Below the pieces are notes generated by a model. It was not told where the DNA came from, searched no databases, and worked only from the letters and a program-made list of their open reading frames with translations. The translations under genes were made by a program, and so were the position numbers. Of a stretch of DNA of 42,915 bases, positions 25,137-32,152 are shown piece after piece. Origin of the DNA: Desulfofundulus australicus DSM 11792. Lineage in GTDB: Bacteria; Bacillota; Desulfotomaculia; Desulfotomaculales; Desulfovirgulaceae. The stretch is taken from the NCBI RefSeq assembly GCF_900129285.1, contig NZ_FQUW01000025.1:1-42915 (forward strand). The letters are read 5' to 3'. Position 1 is the stretch's first letter. Every line of letters starts with the position of its first letter.

Positions 25137-26273
25137 TTGAATCCTTTAGTGGAAAAGTTAAGGGAAATAATTAAAATAAAAGGACCCATTACCTTTAAAG
25201 ATTTCATGCAAATGGCCCTTTATTATCCGGGTTTGGGGTATTATACCAGTCCGGGAGAGAAAATTGGCCCCCGGGGAGATTTTTACACCAGTTCAGATGT
25301 GCATCCCCTTTTTGGAACCATGCTGGCCAGGCAGTTTTACCAGATGTGGGAATACCTTGGGAAACCACAAAGCTGGGCACTCGTTGAATGGGGAGCGGGT
25401 AAAGGCCTTCTTGCCCTCCATATCCTGGAAGCCCTGGGCACATCTTTTCCCCTGGCCTGGACAGGTTTACATTACTACATCATTGAAGCTAGCCCGGAAA
25501 TGATAAAAAAACAGAAGGAATTATTGACCTCTTTCCCGCAAGAAAAATTATCCTGGGTAAACAATCTATCTGAGGCAGGAGATAACGGCCATATAAAAGG
25601 AATCATTTTTGGCAATGAGCTTGTGGATGCTTTCCCTGTCCACAGGGTGCGCCAAACCAATTCGGGGTTAAAGGAAATTTATGTTAACTGGGATGAGGGA
25701 AGGCTTGTAGAAGTGGAGGGGGAACTTTCCACCCCTCTTTTGGAAGAGTACTTTCAGACTTTCGGTATAAAACTTGTGCCTGGCCAGACGGCTGAAGTTA
25801 ATCTTGCTGCCAGGGAATGGCTAAGGGAAGTAGCAACTAAATTGGAGCAGGGTTTTGTCCTCCTCATTGACTACGGTATGGAATCCCCGGAGCTGTACCA
25901 CCCTTCCCGCATGGAAGGCACCCTGCGCTGTTACCGGCAGCACCGCTTAAATAATAATCCTTTAAATAATGTGGGACAACAGGACATAACCGCCCATGTT
26001 GATTTTTCCGCTTTGACGCATTGGGGCCGGGAAGCCGGCCTGCTACCAGTTGGTTACACCACGCAAATGGACTTTTTGTTGAACCTGGGCATTCTGGAAG
26101 CCATTCCCCGTTCAAAGCCCGAATACGTTTTTGACGCAAAAGCCACGCATACCGTCATGGCTGTAAAAAAATTACTTTTACCCGAAGGAATGGGACGGGT
26201 ATTTAAGGTTCTGGCATTTGCCAAGGGAGTTAGGAAGCCTGACTTACTAGGTTTTGTTAAGAGAAAAAATTGA
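25137..26273 (+). CDS. SAM-dependent methyltransferase of the MidA/NDUFAF7 family
   Basis: 378 residues from TTG 25137, chosen because AAGGTGG ends 5 bases upstream; GTG 25128 lies inside that site. Family marks are GPITFKDFMQMALYYPGLGYY, GDFYTSSDVHPLFG, the SAM loop LVEWGAGKGLLALHIL, GNELVDAFPVHRV and LLIDYGME. The eukaryotic homologue methylates a complex I subunit; a bacterial substrate is not known. Whether it acts on the NuoE/NuoF proteins encoded elsewhere in the window is only a thought. The downstream gene is 14 bases away. Confidence 0.87.
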   Translation: MNPLVEKLREIIKIKGPITFKDFMQMALYYPGLGYYTSPGEKIGPRGDFYTSSDVHPLFGTMLARQFYQMWEYLGKPQSWALVEWGAGKGLLALHILEALGTSFPLAWTGLHYYIIEASPEMIKKQKELLTSFPQEKLSWVNNLSEAGDNGHIKGIIFGNELVDAFPVHRVRQTNSGLKEIYVNWDEGRLVEVEGELSTPLLEEYFQTFGIKLVPGQTAEVNLAAREWLREVATKLEQGFVLLIDYGMESPELYHPSRMEGTLRCYRQHRLNNNPLNNVGQQDITAHVDFSALTHWGREAGLLPVGYTTQMDFLLNLGILEAIPRSKPEYVFDAKATHTVMAVKKLLLPEGMGRVFKVLAFAKGVRKPDLLGFVKRKN

Positions 26274-26287
26274 TTAAGGGGTTTAAT

Positions 26288-26698
26288 ATGACTGGAGTTA
26301 AAAATCTTTTTTTTATTGCCGGAGAGGGAAAGCACAGGGTGCAGCTCCAGGCAACCCTTACTGGCGACGGCATTATATTTACTCTCCTGGGCGGGGAAAA
26401 GCCCCATATTGGTGCAATGGTCATGAGCATTCCCCGCCCCAGCATGGTTGAACCTCGAAAATTAAGTTGTAATTCAATATCAGTACCCAGGCTGGGACAT
26501 AAGGAGGACGAAATAATAAAACCCCTGGCCGAAAAACTGGCCAAAGCCAGCGGTCAGGTGGTGGTTGCAATTGCTGGACTTCATGTAGAAAATGCGCAAA
26601 AAGAAGATATAAATCTCCTAATAGATAATTCCTGGCAGGTTATGCAACAGTTACTAAACGCATTAAACTTTGAAAAAAATAATGCCAACTTTCGTTAG
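26288..26698 (+). CDS. LpdD-like protein (possible prenylated-flavin chaperone)
   Basis: 136 residues from ATG 26288 with AAGGGG 6 bases upstream; a TTG at 26270 overlapping the previous stop is less likely. The segments GGEKPHIGAMVM, SVPRLGHKEDEIIKPLAEKLA and VVVAIAGLHVENAQKEDI resemble LpdD, the small subunit of gallate decarboxylase, which is thought to handle prenylated FMN for UbiD-type enzymes. A UbiD-family gene lies about 10 kb upstream. The family call is from memory. Confidence 0.55.
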   Translation: MTGVKNLFFIAGEGKHRVQLQATLTGDGIIFTLLGGEKPHIGAMVMSIPRPSMVEPRKLSCNSISVPRLGHKEDEIIKPLAEKLAKASGQVVVAIAGLHVENAQKEDINLLIDNSWQVMQQLLNALNFEKNNANFR

Positions 26699-26707
26699 CT
26701 TTTTTTT
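26684..26707 (+). terminator. Weak terminator after the LpdD-like gene
   Basis: GCCAAC / GTTAGC (one mismatch) around TTTC, followed by eight T. Confidence 0.5.
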
Positions 26708-26710
26708 GTA

Positions 26711-26741
26711 CTCCCGGGGACAAAATATTTACCGGGAGGTG
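26711..26741 (+). promoter_or_regulatory. Hairpin that can mask a ribosome binding site
   Basis: CTCCCGG (26711-26717) is fully complementary to CCGGGAG (26732-26738), which contains most of the Shine-Dalgarno GGGAGGTG (26734-26741) for the 50-residue ORF at 26749. Formation of this stem would block translation. Confidence 0.45.
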
Positions 26742-26748
26742 AAAAATA

Positions 26749-26901
26749 ATGCTCCGTGATGATAAAACCAGTCGCACTAAAGAGCGTGAAAACGATAATA
26801 CTATCTGCCCGGCTCTGGAAGGCTCGGCAGGCTGCCCGGCAGATAACACGATTACTTCTGGCTCCTGTACCGAATGTGTTGAAGCAGATGACGACCTTTA
26901 A
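26749..26901 (+). CDS. 50-residue cysteine-containing protein of unknown function
   Basis: ATG 26749 is 7 bases after GGGAGGTG, and the frame ends at TAA 26899-26901, eight bases before a perfect terminator. The product is acidic and polar with four cysteines at 20, 29, 40 and 43 (TICPAL, GCPADN, SCTECV), spaced like a small metal site, and the tail ends EADDDL. It is bounded by terminators on both sides, so it would be a single-gene unit. No family is recognised. It lies just upstream of the Fur-controlled feo operon. Confidence 0.6.
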   Translation: MLRDDKTSRTKERENDNTICPALEGSAGCPADNTITSGSCTECVEADDDL

Positions 26902-26908
26902 AAATAAT

Positions 26909-26937
26909 GGAACGGGGTTCAAGCCCCGTTCCTTTTT
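26909..26937 (+). terminator. Intrinsic terminator after the 50-residue ORF
   Basis: Perfect 9-bp stem GGAACGGGG (26909-26917) / CCCCGTTCC (26924-26932), loop TTCAAG, then TTTTT. Confidence 0.92.
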
Positions 26938-26998
26938 AATATACCGTTTTAATATACCGTCACCGGTAATTTTACAGGCGTGTGGATTAATAAATATC

Positions 26999-27027
26999 TT
27001 GACATGGTTAGTCAGTGAGATTAAACT
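26999..27027 (+). promoter_or_regulatory. Promoter of the feo operon
   Basis: TTGACA (26999-27004) and TAAACT (27022-27027) with a 17-base spacer, about 73 bases before feoA. Confidence 0.7.
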
Positions 27028-27037
27028 GTATTTAGAT

Positions 27038-27052
27038 TGAAATTCATTCTCA
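27038..27052 (+). promoter_or_regulatory. Fur-type operator
   Basis: TGAAATTCATTCTCA matches the 7-1-7 Fur consensus TGATAATNATTATCA at 11 of 14 defined positions. It lies 10 bases after the -10 element, over the expected transcription start, as in iron-repressed feo operons. Confidence 0.65.
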
Positions 27053-27099
27053 TTAATTATGATCCCAAATTTCTAACCACTCCGGGAGGGAACCCTTTT

Positions 27100-27321
27100 A
27101 TGACCCTTGATCGCATAAAAAGAGGCCAGCGTTGTCGTATTTTATCCTTACCCTCGGAGTCAATCCGGGCACAGGCACTGCGTTTCGGTATTGCTGAGGG
27201 GGAAATTGTAACCTGCAGTGAAGTTATACCCGGAGGACCGGTAATTATTAGCAAAAACCATCAGGAGATTGCCATCGGACGGGGGTTAGCCCGGCAGATA
27301 GAAGTAGAAGGGAGCATTTAA
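27100..27321 (+). CDS. feoA: FeoA ferrous iron transport accessory protein
   Basis: 73 residues from ATG 27100 with GGGAGGG upstream; the open frame extends back to 27037 but that part overlaps the operator. It is an SH3-like FeoA domain: LDRIKRGQRCRILSLPSES, RFGIAEGEIVTCSEVIPGGP and AIGRGLARQIEV. FeoA binds the FeoB complex in the cytoplasm and is needed for Fe(II) uptake. feoB follows after two bases. Confidence 0.9.
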   Translation: MTLDRIKRGQRCRILSLPSESIRAQALRFGIAEGEIVTCSEVIPGGPVIISKNHQEIAIGRGLARQIEVEGSI

Positions 27322-27323
27322 TC

Positions 27324-29318
27324 GTGACTCATGGTTGCTGCACTGGTGTGAAAATTGATGTACCTGAAGGGGGAAAGCGCATAGTCCTGGCCGGTAATCC
27401 TAATACAGGAAAGTCAGTATTCTTTAATCATTTTACCGGTATATATGTAGACGTTTCCAATTACCCGGGTACTACCCTGGATATTTCCTGGGGTCGCTAT
27501 GGCTCTGACGTAATAATTGATACACCGGGAGTTTATGGTATATCCTCTTTTAACGATGAGGAACGCATTGCACGGGATATTATCCTTTCAGCCGACCTGG
27601 TACTCAACGTGGTTTCGGCCGTTCATCTGGAGCGGGATCTTTTTCTTACCCAGCAGATCATTGACACCGGGGTGCCGGTGATTGTCGCCCTGAACATGAT
27701 AGACGATGCCAGGAGAATGGGTATTGAAGTGGATGTGGAACGCCTGAGTCAGTTGCTGGGGGTTCCAGTTATCCCTACGGTGGCTGTAAAAAGAAAGGGA
27801 TTTGAACGTCTGAAAGCGGAACTCTATACCGCCCGCCCGGGCCATGTCACACCCGGGGTGGAAAAGGAACTTAACCCCCTAATTAACCGGGTAGGTAACC
27901 GGGGAGAAGCATTATTGATCCTTGAGGGAGACCCGGTAATTGCTGCCCGCTATAACCTGGAACCGGGGACCAGGCAAGAAGAAATTTACCGCCGCCGGAG
28001 AGAAAGGGTTAATGCAATATATCAGCAGGTGGTTAGGGAAACCTCCCGGGGTGCAAGTATGGCTGTTACCCTGGGGAGGCTGATGATTAAACCGCTTACG
28101 GGAATCCCCATACTGTTGCTAACGCTATGGGCAATGTATAAAGCCATTGGTATTTTTATTGCAGGCACCGTTGTGGGCTTTACAGAGGAAACCATTATGC
28201 AGGGTATGTACGAGCCTGCCGTGCGCCATTTTGTCGAGCAATTTATACCCCAGTCATCCATCCCGGGTACTATTTTAATTGGCGAATTTGGTTTGCTCAC
28301 CATGACAGTTACCTATCTTTTGGGACTATTAATGCCCCTGGTGGTAGGATTCTATTTCTTCCTTTCTTTATTCGAAGACTCCGGATATTTACCCCGTATT
28401 GCCACCCTGGTAGACCGCCTGTTAAATTCCATTGGTCTTAATGGCCGGGGAGTAATTCCCATTATCCTGGGTTTCGGTTGCGTAACCATGGCCACCATTA
28501 CCACACGTCTCCTGTCCTCCGAACGGGAAAGGAAAATAGCCATTTTTCTTTTGGGGCTGACCATACCGTGTTCCGCCCAACTGGGGGTCATTGCCGGTAT
28601 GCTGGCTACTCTGGGACCGCATTACCTGGCCCTGTACGCCCTGGTCATCTTCAGCGTACTGGTAATGGCTGGCACGTTGCTGGCTACCCTGCTACCCGGT
28701 AAATCGGCAGACCTGTTTATCGATTTACCTCCTCTGAGGTTACCCCGCATAGATAATGTATTGAAAAAAACATTTACCAAATCATTTCACTTTCTCAGGG
28801 AAGCCGCGCCACTTTTTGCCCTGGGAGCACTGCTTATCAGTACCTTTCAGGTAACAGGTATTCTGGAATTCTTGCAGAATTTGCTGGCACCTCTCACTGT
28901 AGGATGGCTAAACCTGCCCCGCGAGGCAGCCACGGCTTTTATTATGGGAATTGTACGCCGTGATTTTGGAGCTGCCGGTTTAACAGAGCTGGCTTTATCT
29001 CCGCTTCAAACTATAGTAGCTCTGATCACCATTACCCTGTTCGTGCCCTGCATTGCTTCCGTGCTGGTAATTTTTAAGGAGCGGACAAAAAAAGAAGCTC
29101 TGCTAATCTGGGGGAGCAGCTGGATAGCGGCATTTCTCGTAGGTGGACTGGTGGCCCAGCTGGCTCGACTCTTTAGCCCTGGCAGTGGGAAAACACAAGT
29201 CTTACCGGTAATTCTTTTCTTTATAGCATTTACTCTTATAGTAGTAGTCACCTGTAATTTGCTTCGCCGGACAAGAACAACCAGCAGCATTACGGAGCAG
29301 GGCTATAAAAGCCGCTGA
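27324..29318 (+). CDS. feoB: FeoB ferrous iron transporter
   Basis: 664 residues from GTG 27324. The N-terminal G domain has GNPNTGKS (24-31), the G2/G3 region NYPGTTLD and DTPGVYG, and the G4 motif NMID; a helical GDI region leads to about ten membrane helices with two Gate domains. Gate motifs such as SGYLPRIATLVDRLL with GFGCVTMATI, and VRRDFGAAGL are present. FeoB imports Fe(II) across the cytoplasmic membrane. The N-terminus starts with THGCC before the G domain. Confidence 0.96.
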   Translation: MTHGCCTGVKIDVPEGGKRIVLAGNPNTGKSVFFNHFTGIYVDVSNYPGTTLDISWGRYGSDVIIDTPGVYGISSFNDEERIARDIILSADLVLNVVSAVHLERDLFLTQQIIDTGVPVIVALNMIDDARRMGIEVDVERLSQLLGVPVIPTVAVKRKGFERLKAELYTARPGHVTPGVEKELNPLINRVGNRGEALLILEGDPVIAARYNLEPGTRQEEIYRRRRERVNAIYQQVVRETSRGASMAVTLGRLMIKPLTGIPILLLTLWAMYKAIGIFIAGTVVGFTEETIMQGMYEPAVRHFVEQFIPQSSIPGTILIGEFGLLTMTVTYLLGLLMPLVVGFYFFLSLFEDSGYLPRIATLVDRLLNSIGLNGRGVIPIILGFGCVTMATITTRLLSSERERKIAIFLLGLTIPCSAQLGVIAGMLATLGPHYLALYALVIFSVLVMAGTLLATLLPGKSADLFIDLPPLRLPRIDNVLKKTFTKSFHFLREAAPLFALGALLISTFQVTGILEFLQNLLAPLTVGWLNLPREAATAFIMGIVRRDFGAAGLTELALSPLQTIVALITITLFVPCIASVLVIFKERTKKEALLIWGSSWIAAFLVGGLVAQLARLFSPGSGKTQVLPVILFFIAFTLIVVVTCNLLRRTRTTSSITEQGYKSR

Positions 29319-29356
29319 ACTGACGATAGGTGAGGTAGGCAAGGGAGGTCAGGGAA

Positions 29357-29539
29357 TTGCTGGTTAAAAGAGAATATTGTCCCTGCTGTGGCTATAAAAC
29401 AGCTGATATAAATGCTACCCGTTGCCCCCGGTGTAATCACTACTTATGGACCTGGGCGCATTGCCAGGGCAACTGCAAATTATGTACCCGGGAATGCTTA
29501 GTACCCGTAGAAAAAAGAAAGACGGAGGAAACATTTTGA
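29357..29539 (+). CDS. Small zinc-ribbon protein in the feo operon
   Basis: 60 residues from TTG 29357 with AAGGGAGGTC 7 bases upstream. Cysteines are paired as CPCC, CPRC and CKLC plus single ones, and CPCCGYKTADINATRCPRC reads as a zinc ribbon. It lies 38 bases after feoB and before the operon terminator. FeoC in other bacteria is a winged-helix protein; this is not that family, but its place suggests an iron-transport role or metal sensing. Confidence 0.7.
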   Translation: MLVKREYCPCCGYKTADINATRCPRCNHYLWTWAHCQGNCKLCTRECLVPVEKRKTEETF

Positions 29540-29547
29540 AAAGCATC

Positions 29548-29579
29548 CGGAGCCGGTTTTAAAACGGCTCCGATTTTTT
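29548..29579 (+). terminator. Terminator of the feo operon
   Basis: CGGAGCCG (29548-29555) pairs with CGGCTCCG (29565-29572), followed by ATTTTTT. Confidence 0.88.
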
Positions 29580-29663
29580 AACAGGGAAGTTTTCCAGGTT
29601 ACGAAACATACGTTATACATAAGACTAAATTAAAAGATCAGAAGTGGAAGGCAGGCGATTAAA

Positions 29664-30143
29664 ATGTCTCTTCTGGGTTTGATTCTGGCGTGTCTTTTCT
29701 TTGCTGCCGGCCTGGCAGGAACAATTGTACCGGCTCTACCAGGTGCGCCGCTCATCTGGCTGGGAATGTTGATTTACGGTATAATCACCGGCTTTTCTAC
29801 CCTGAAATGGGGTTTTTACCTGGGCCAGACACTGGCAATGATCCTGGTACTGGTCCTGGATTACCTGGCTGGAGTGTGGGCAGTACGCCGCTATGGTGGT
29901 TCTGGTTATGCCATATGGGGAAGCATGGTGGGGTTGATTCTGGGATTAATCATTTTAGGTCCAGCCGGCATGGTTTTTGGCCCCCTGGCGGGAGCGGTAA
30001 TTGGTGAACTGTTTGCTCGCAAGTCTTTAAATCAAGCTTTTCTGGCAGGATGGGGCTCCCTGGTTGGTTTTGCCGGGGGGACAGTAGCCAAGCTGGTCCT
30101 GGAAATAGGTATGATTATTTGGTTTTTCTCTGCCATCCGGTAA
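29664..30143 (+). CDS. DUF456 membrane protein
   Basis: 159 residues from ATG 29664. It is very hydrophobic with about four to five helices. It starts LLGLILACLFFAAGLAGTIV and has PALPGAPLIWLGMLIY and the glycine-rich WGSMVGLILGLIILGPAGMV, then FGPLAGAVIGELFARK, all marks of DUF456 proteins. Function is unknown for the family. It is monocistronic. Confidence 0.85.
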   Translation: MSLLGLILACLFFAAGLAGTIVPALPGAPLIWLGMLIYGIITGFSTLKWGFYLGQTLAMILVLVLDYLAGVWAVRRYGGSGYAIWGSMVGLILGLIILGPAGMVFGPLAGAVIGELFARKSLNQAFLAGWGSLVGFAGGTVAKLVLEIGMIIWFFSAIR

Positions 30144-30369
30144 GGAGAAAACGATTAATCCCGCCGGAAATTTTCCTTAAACCCTTTATCCAGGGGGCCA
30201 CCGAGAGAATTAAATTGAAAATTTCCAGTTTCCTGGCCTGTAACGGGTTGATTAATCCCCATCTCCTCTTCTCCGGGGTTTTCCCCTTTAAGCTGCAAAT
30301 GCACCCGGCTTATCTGCCCTTTGCGTCAAACACGATGCACTGCCAAAAGCACCTCTCATGAATATATTC
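30144..30369. other. Intergenic region between convergent DUF456 gene and rnhA
   Basis: 226 bases without a supported gene. The 10-mer GATTAATCCC occurs twice (about 30154 and 30248), and no clear terminator with a T tract was found for either flanking gene. Confidence 0.4.
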
Positions 30370-30843
30370 TTACGTTTGAAAACCGGGATCCACGGGTAGG
30401 GAAGGCTGCCGGCTGGCCTCCACTGCCAGCTGATCACAGCGATTATTAAAAGCGTTATCGGCATGGCCTTTCACCCAAACCCAGTTCACTCGATGCCTGT
30501 CAGCCAGAAGAAGTATTTGTTCCCAGAGGTCAGCATTTTTAGCCGGTTCTCCATTCTCCCGCCGCCAGCTGTTAGCCTGCCAGCGCCTGACCCATCCCCG
30601 GGTCATGGCATCTACTATATATCTGCTGTCCGTGTAGATGGTTACCCGGCAGGGGCGTTTTAACGCTTTCAACCCGGCTATTACGGCCATCAACTCCATA
30701 CGATTGTTGGTGGTTAGAGCATAACCTCCGGATAGCTCCTTAATATGGCTACCGTAACGTAATATCACCCCGTAACCACCGGGGCCGGGATTGCCGCTAC
30801 AGGCACCATCAGTATATATCTCCACTTCCGGCCAATCGGACAT
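30370..30843 (-). CDS. rnhA: Ribonuclease HI
   Basis: 157 residues from ATG 30843. The catalytic acids are all visible: D12 in YTDGACSGNPG, E50 in NNRMEL, D72 in YTDSRYIVDA and D137 in NNRCDQLA, with H127 in KGHADN. The basic-protrusion part RGWVRRWQANSWRRENGEP is present, as in full-length bacterial RNase HI. It cleaves RNA in RNA-DNA hybrids. It reads away from the kinase-phosphatase relic, which lies upstream on the same strand. Confidence 0.95.
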   Translation of the reverse strand: MSDWPEVEIYTDGACSGNPGPGGYGVILRYGSHIKELSGGYALTTNNRMELMAVIAGLKALKRPCRVTIYTDSRYIVDAMTRGWVRRWQANSWRRENGEPAKNADLWEQILLLADRHRVNWVWVKGHADNAFNNRCDQLAVEASRQPSLPVDPGFQT

Positions 30844-30917
30844 TAATATTTTCCCCCGTTTATACTGAATTACTCTTACAATTGTAGCACTTTTGGGGTT
30901 GCAGTGTCAGCCAGAAT

Positions 30918-31859
30918 TTATTTTGCCGCCGTTCGCCCCGTCACGCTCTTCACAGGAGCATAATAAACCTGCCTGGCCGGTACCTGTACGTTCTCCCGTT
31001 CCGGATAACGAAGGGCGGTTAATTTTCCACCCATTACGCAGCCCTGGTCGATATCAATAGTATTATTGCGAAAAACAGGTTGAGGTACAGGAGTGTGCCC
31101 GTAAACCACCAGTGCCTGTCCCCGGTATTCCCGCGCCCAATCCCGTCGCACGGGCAGACCATCGGGAGTTATTTCGCCGGTAGAGTCGCCGTATAAACAA
31201 AAATCCGCTATCCGTGGTGAAAGGCGGCCAATCATTTTTTCTTTAATTCCCCCGTGCACTGCAACCAGCCGGCCTTCATCCAGAACTAGATAGGGAACAG
31301 CCCGGTGATAGAATCTTAAAAACCGCTGGATAAAAGAATTCCGGTCGACAGGATTTAACTGTTCCAGCTCGCGGGCTGTTTTTTCTAAACCGTGACGGAC
31401 CTGCACCCGGCGACCGGATAGATAGCCAGCTAATTTTTTACAGTGGTTCCCCGGTACATACAGGGCATCTCCCGACTCCACCATATTAATAACTTAATAA
31501 CCAGGTTAATGGTAGCCAGGTTAAAGGGCCCCCGGTCACCGATATCACCAAGAAATACTACCTTTCGTTTCCGGGGATGGGTCCAGCTTTTGCCCCGACA
31601 CCGGTAACCCAAACGGGTGAGAAGTTCTTCCAGCTCCAATAAGCAGCCATGGACATCGCCAACGAGATCGAAGGGACCCCGGGCTGGTGATTCTATAGGC
31701 AATGGGACGATCTCCACCCGGACCCGCCGCCCGGCAACGATCCGAGGAAACAATCTGGGTATCCTTAAACCAGCGGGCGGCAAAGGTGGATTTCCCGCAC
31801 CCGGCAGAACCACATAAAACCACCAGGGAGGTCCTGGGTATGGACAGCCTGGTGAACAT
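30918..31859 (-). pseudogene. Relic of a polynucleotide kinase / metallophosphatase fusion gene
   Basis: Three reading frames are needed to follow it. From ATG 31859 comes a P-loop kinase start (LVVLCGSAGCGKSTFAARWF, then TQIVSSDRCR). The next frame has RVEIVPLPIESPARGPFDLV and the phosphatase motif GDVHGCLLELEELLTRLGY, then VVFLGDIGDRGPFNLATI. The last frame, up to 30918, has SGDALYVPGNHCKKL, VAVHGGIKEKM and VVYGHTPVPQP. A typical Pnkp-like protein has about 100 more residues between the kinase motif and the phosphatase, so there is an internal deletion besides two frameshifts. It is not functional as one protein. Confidence 0.78.
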
Positions 31860-31904
31860 ACTTCTCCCCCTTTACTTGAAAAGCGGTTAACATTTCTATC
31901 TTTT

Positions 31905-32033
31905 CACCAGGACCGCAACGATATAATTTTCATGGGTAGCCGTGGTCTGGGGAAAATCCGGGGTTACTTAATGGGCAGCGTGAGCAACCGGGTGGTTCGT
32001 CATGTCCCCTGTCCGGTGCTTATCGTACGTTAA
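31905..32033 (+). pseudogene. C-terminal remnant of a universal stress protein gene
   Basis: In one plus-strand frame the sequence reads NDIIFMGSRGLGKIRGYLMG and then SVSNRVVRHVPCPVLIVR before TAA 32031-32033. This is the ATP-binding G-2x-G-9x-G-S end of UspA-family proteins. The first ~100 residues and any start are missing. Confidence 0.78.
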
Positions 32034-32087
32034 GAAGACTCTTGTTTTTCAAGTACAAGTATACTAAAATTTCTTTGGGAGTTATTC

Positions 32088-32120
32088 TCCCGGCGGCAAG
32101 CCGCCGGGAAATTTCTTTTT
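32088..32120 (+). terminator. Intrinsic terminator before purL
   Basis: Perfect 9-bp stem TCCCGGCGG (32088-32096) / CCGCCGGGA (32101-32109), loop CAAG, then AATTTCTTTTT. It lies only about 33 bases before the purL start, so it may belong to the lost usp gene or act as an attenuator. Confidence 0.8.
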
Positions 32121-32152
32121 CCTGAACTCTCACCCAGGAGGTGGCAATAAAG

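Noticed and set aside
30144-30369. Riboswitch in the gap before rnhA's end
   Set aside because: Only a repeated 10-mer GATTAATCCC is seen, and the region is downstream of both flanking genes.
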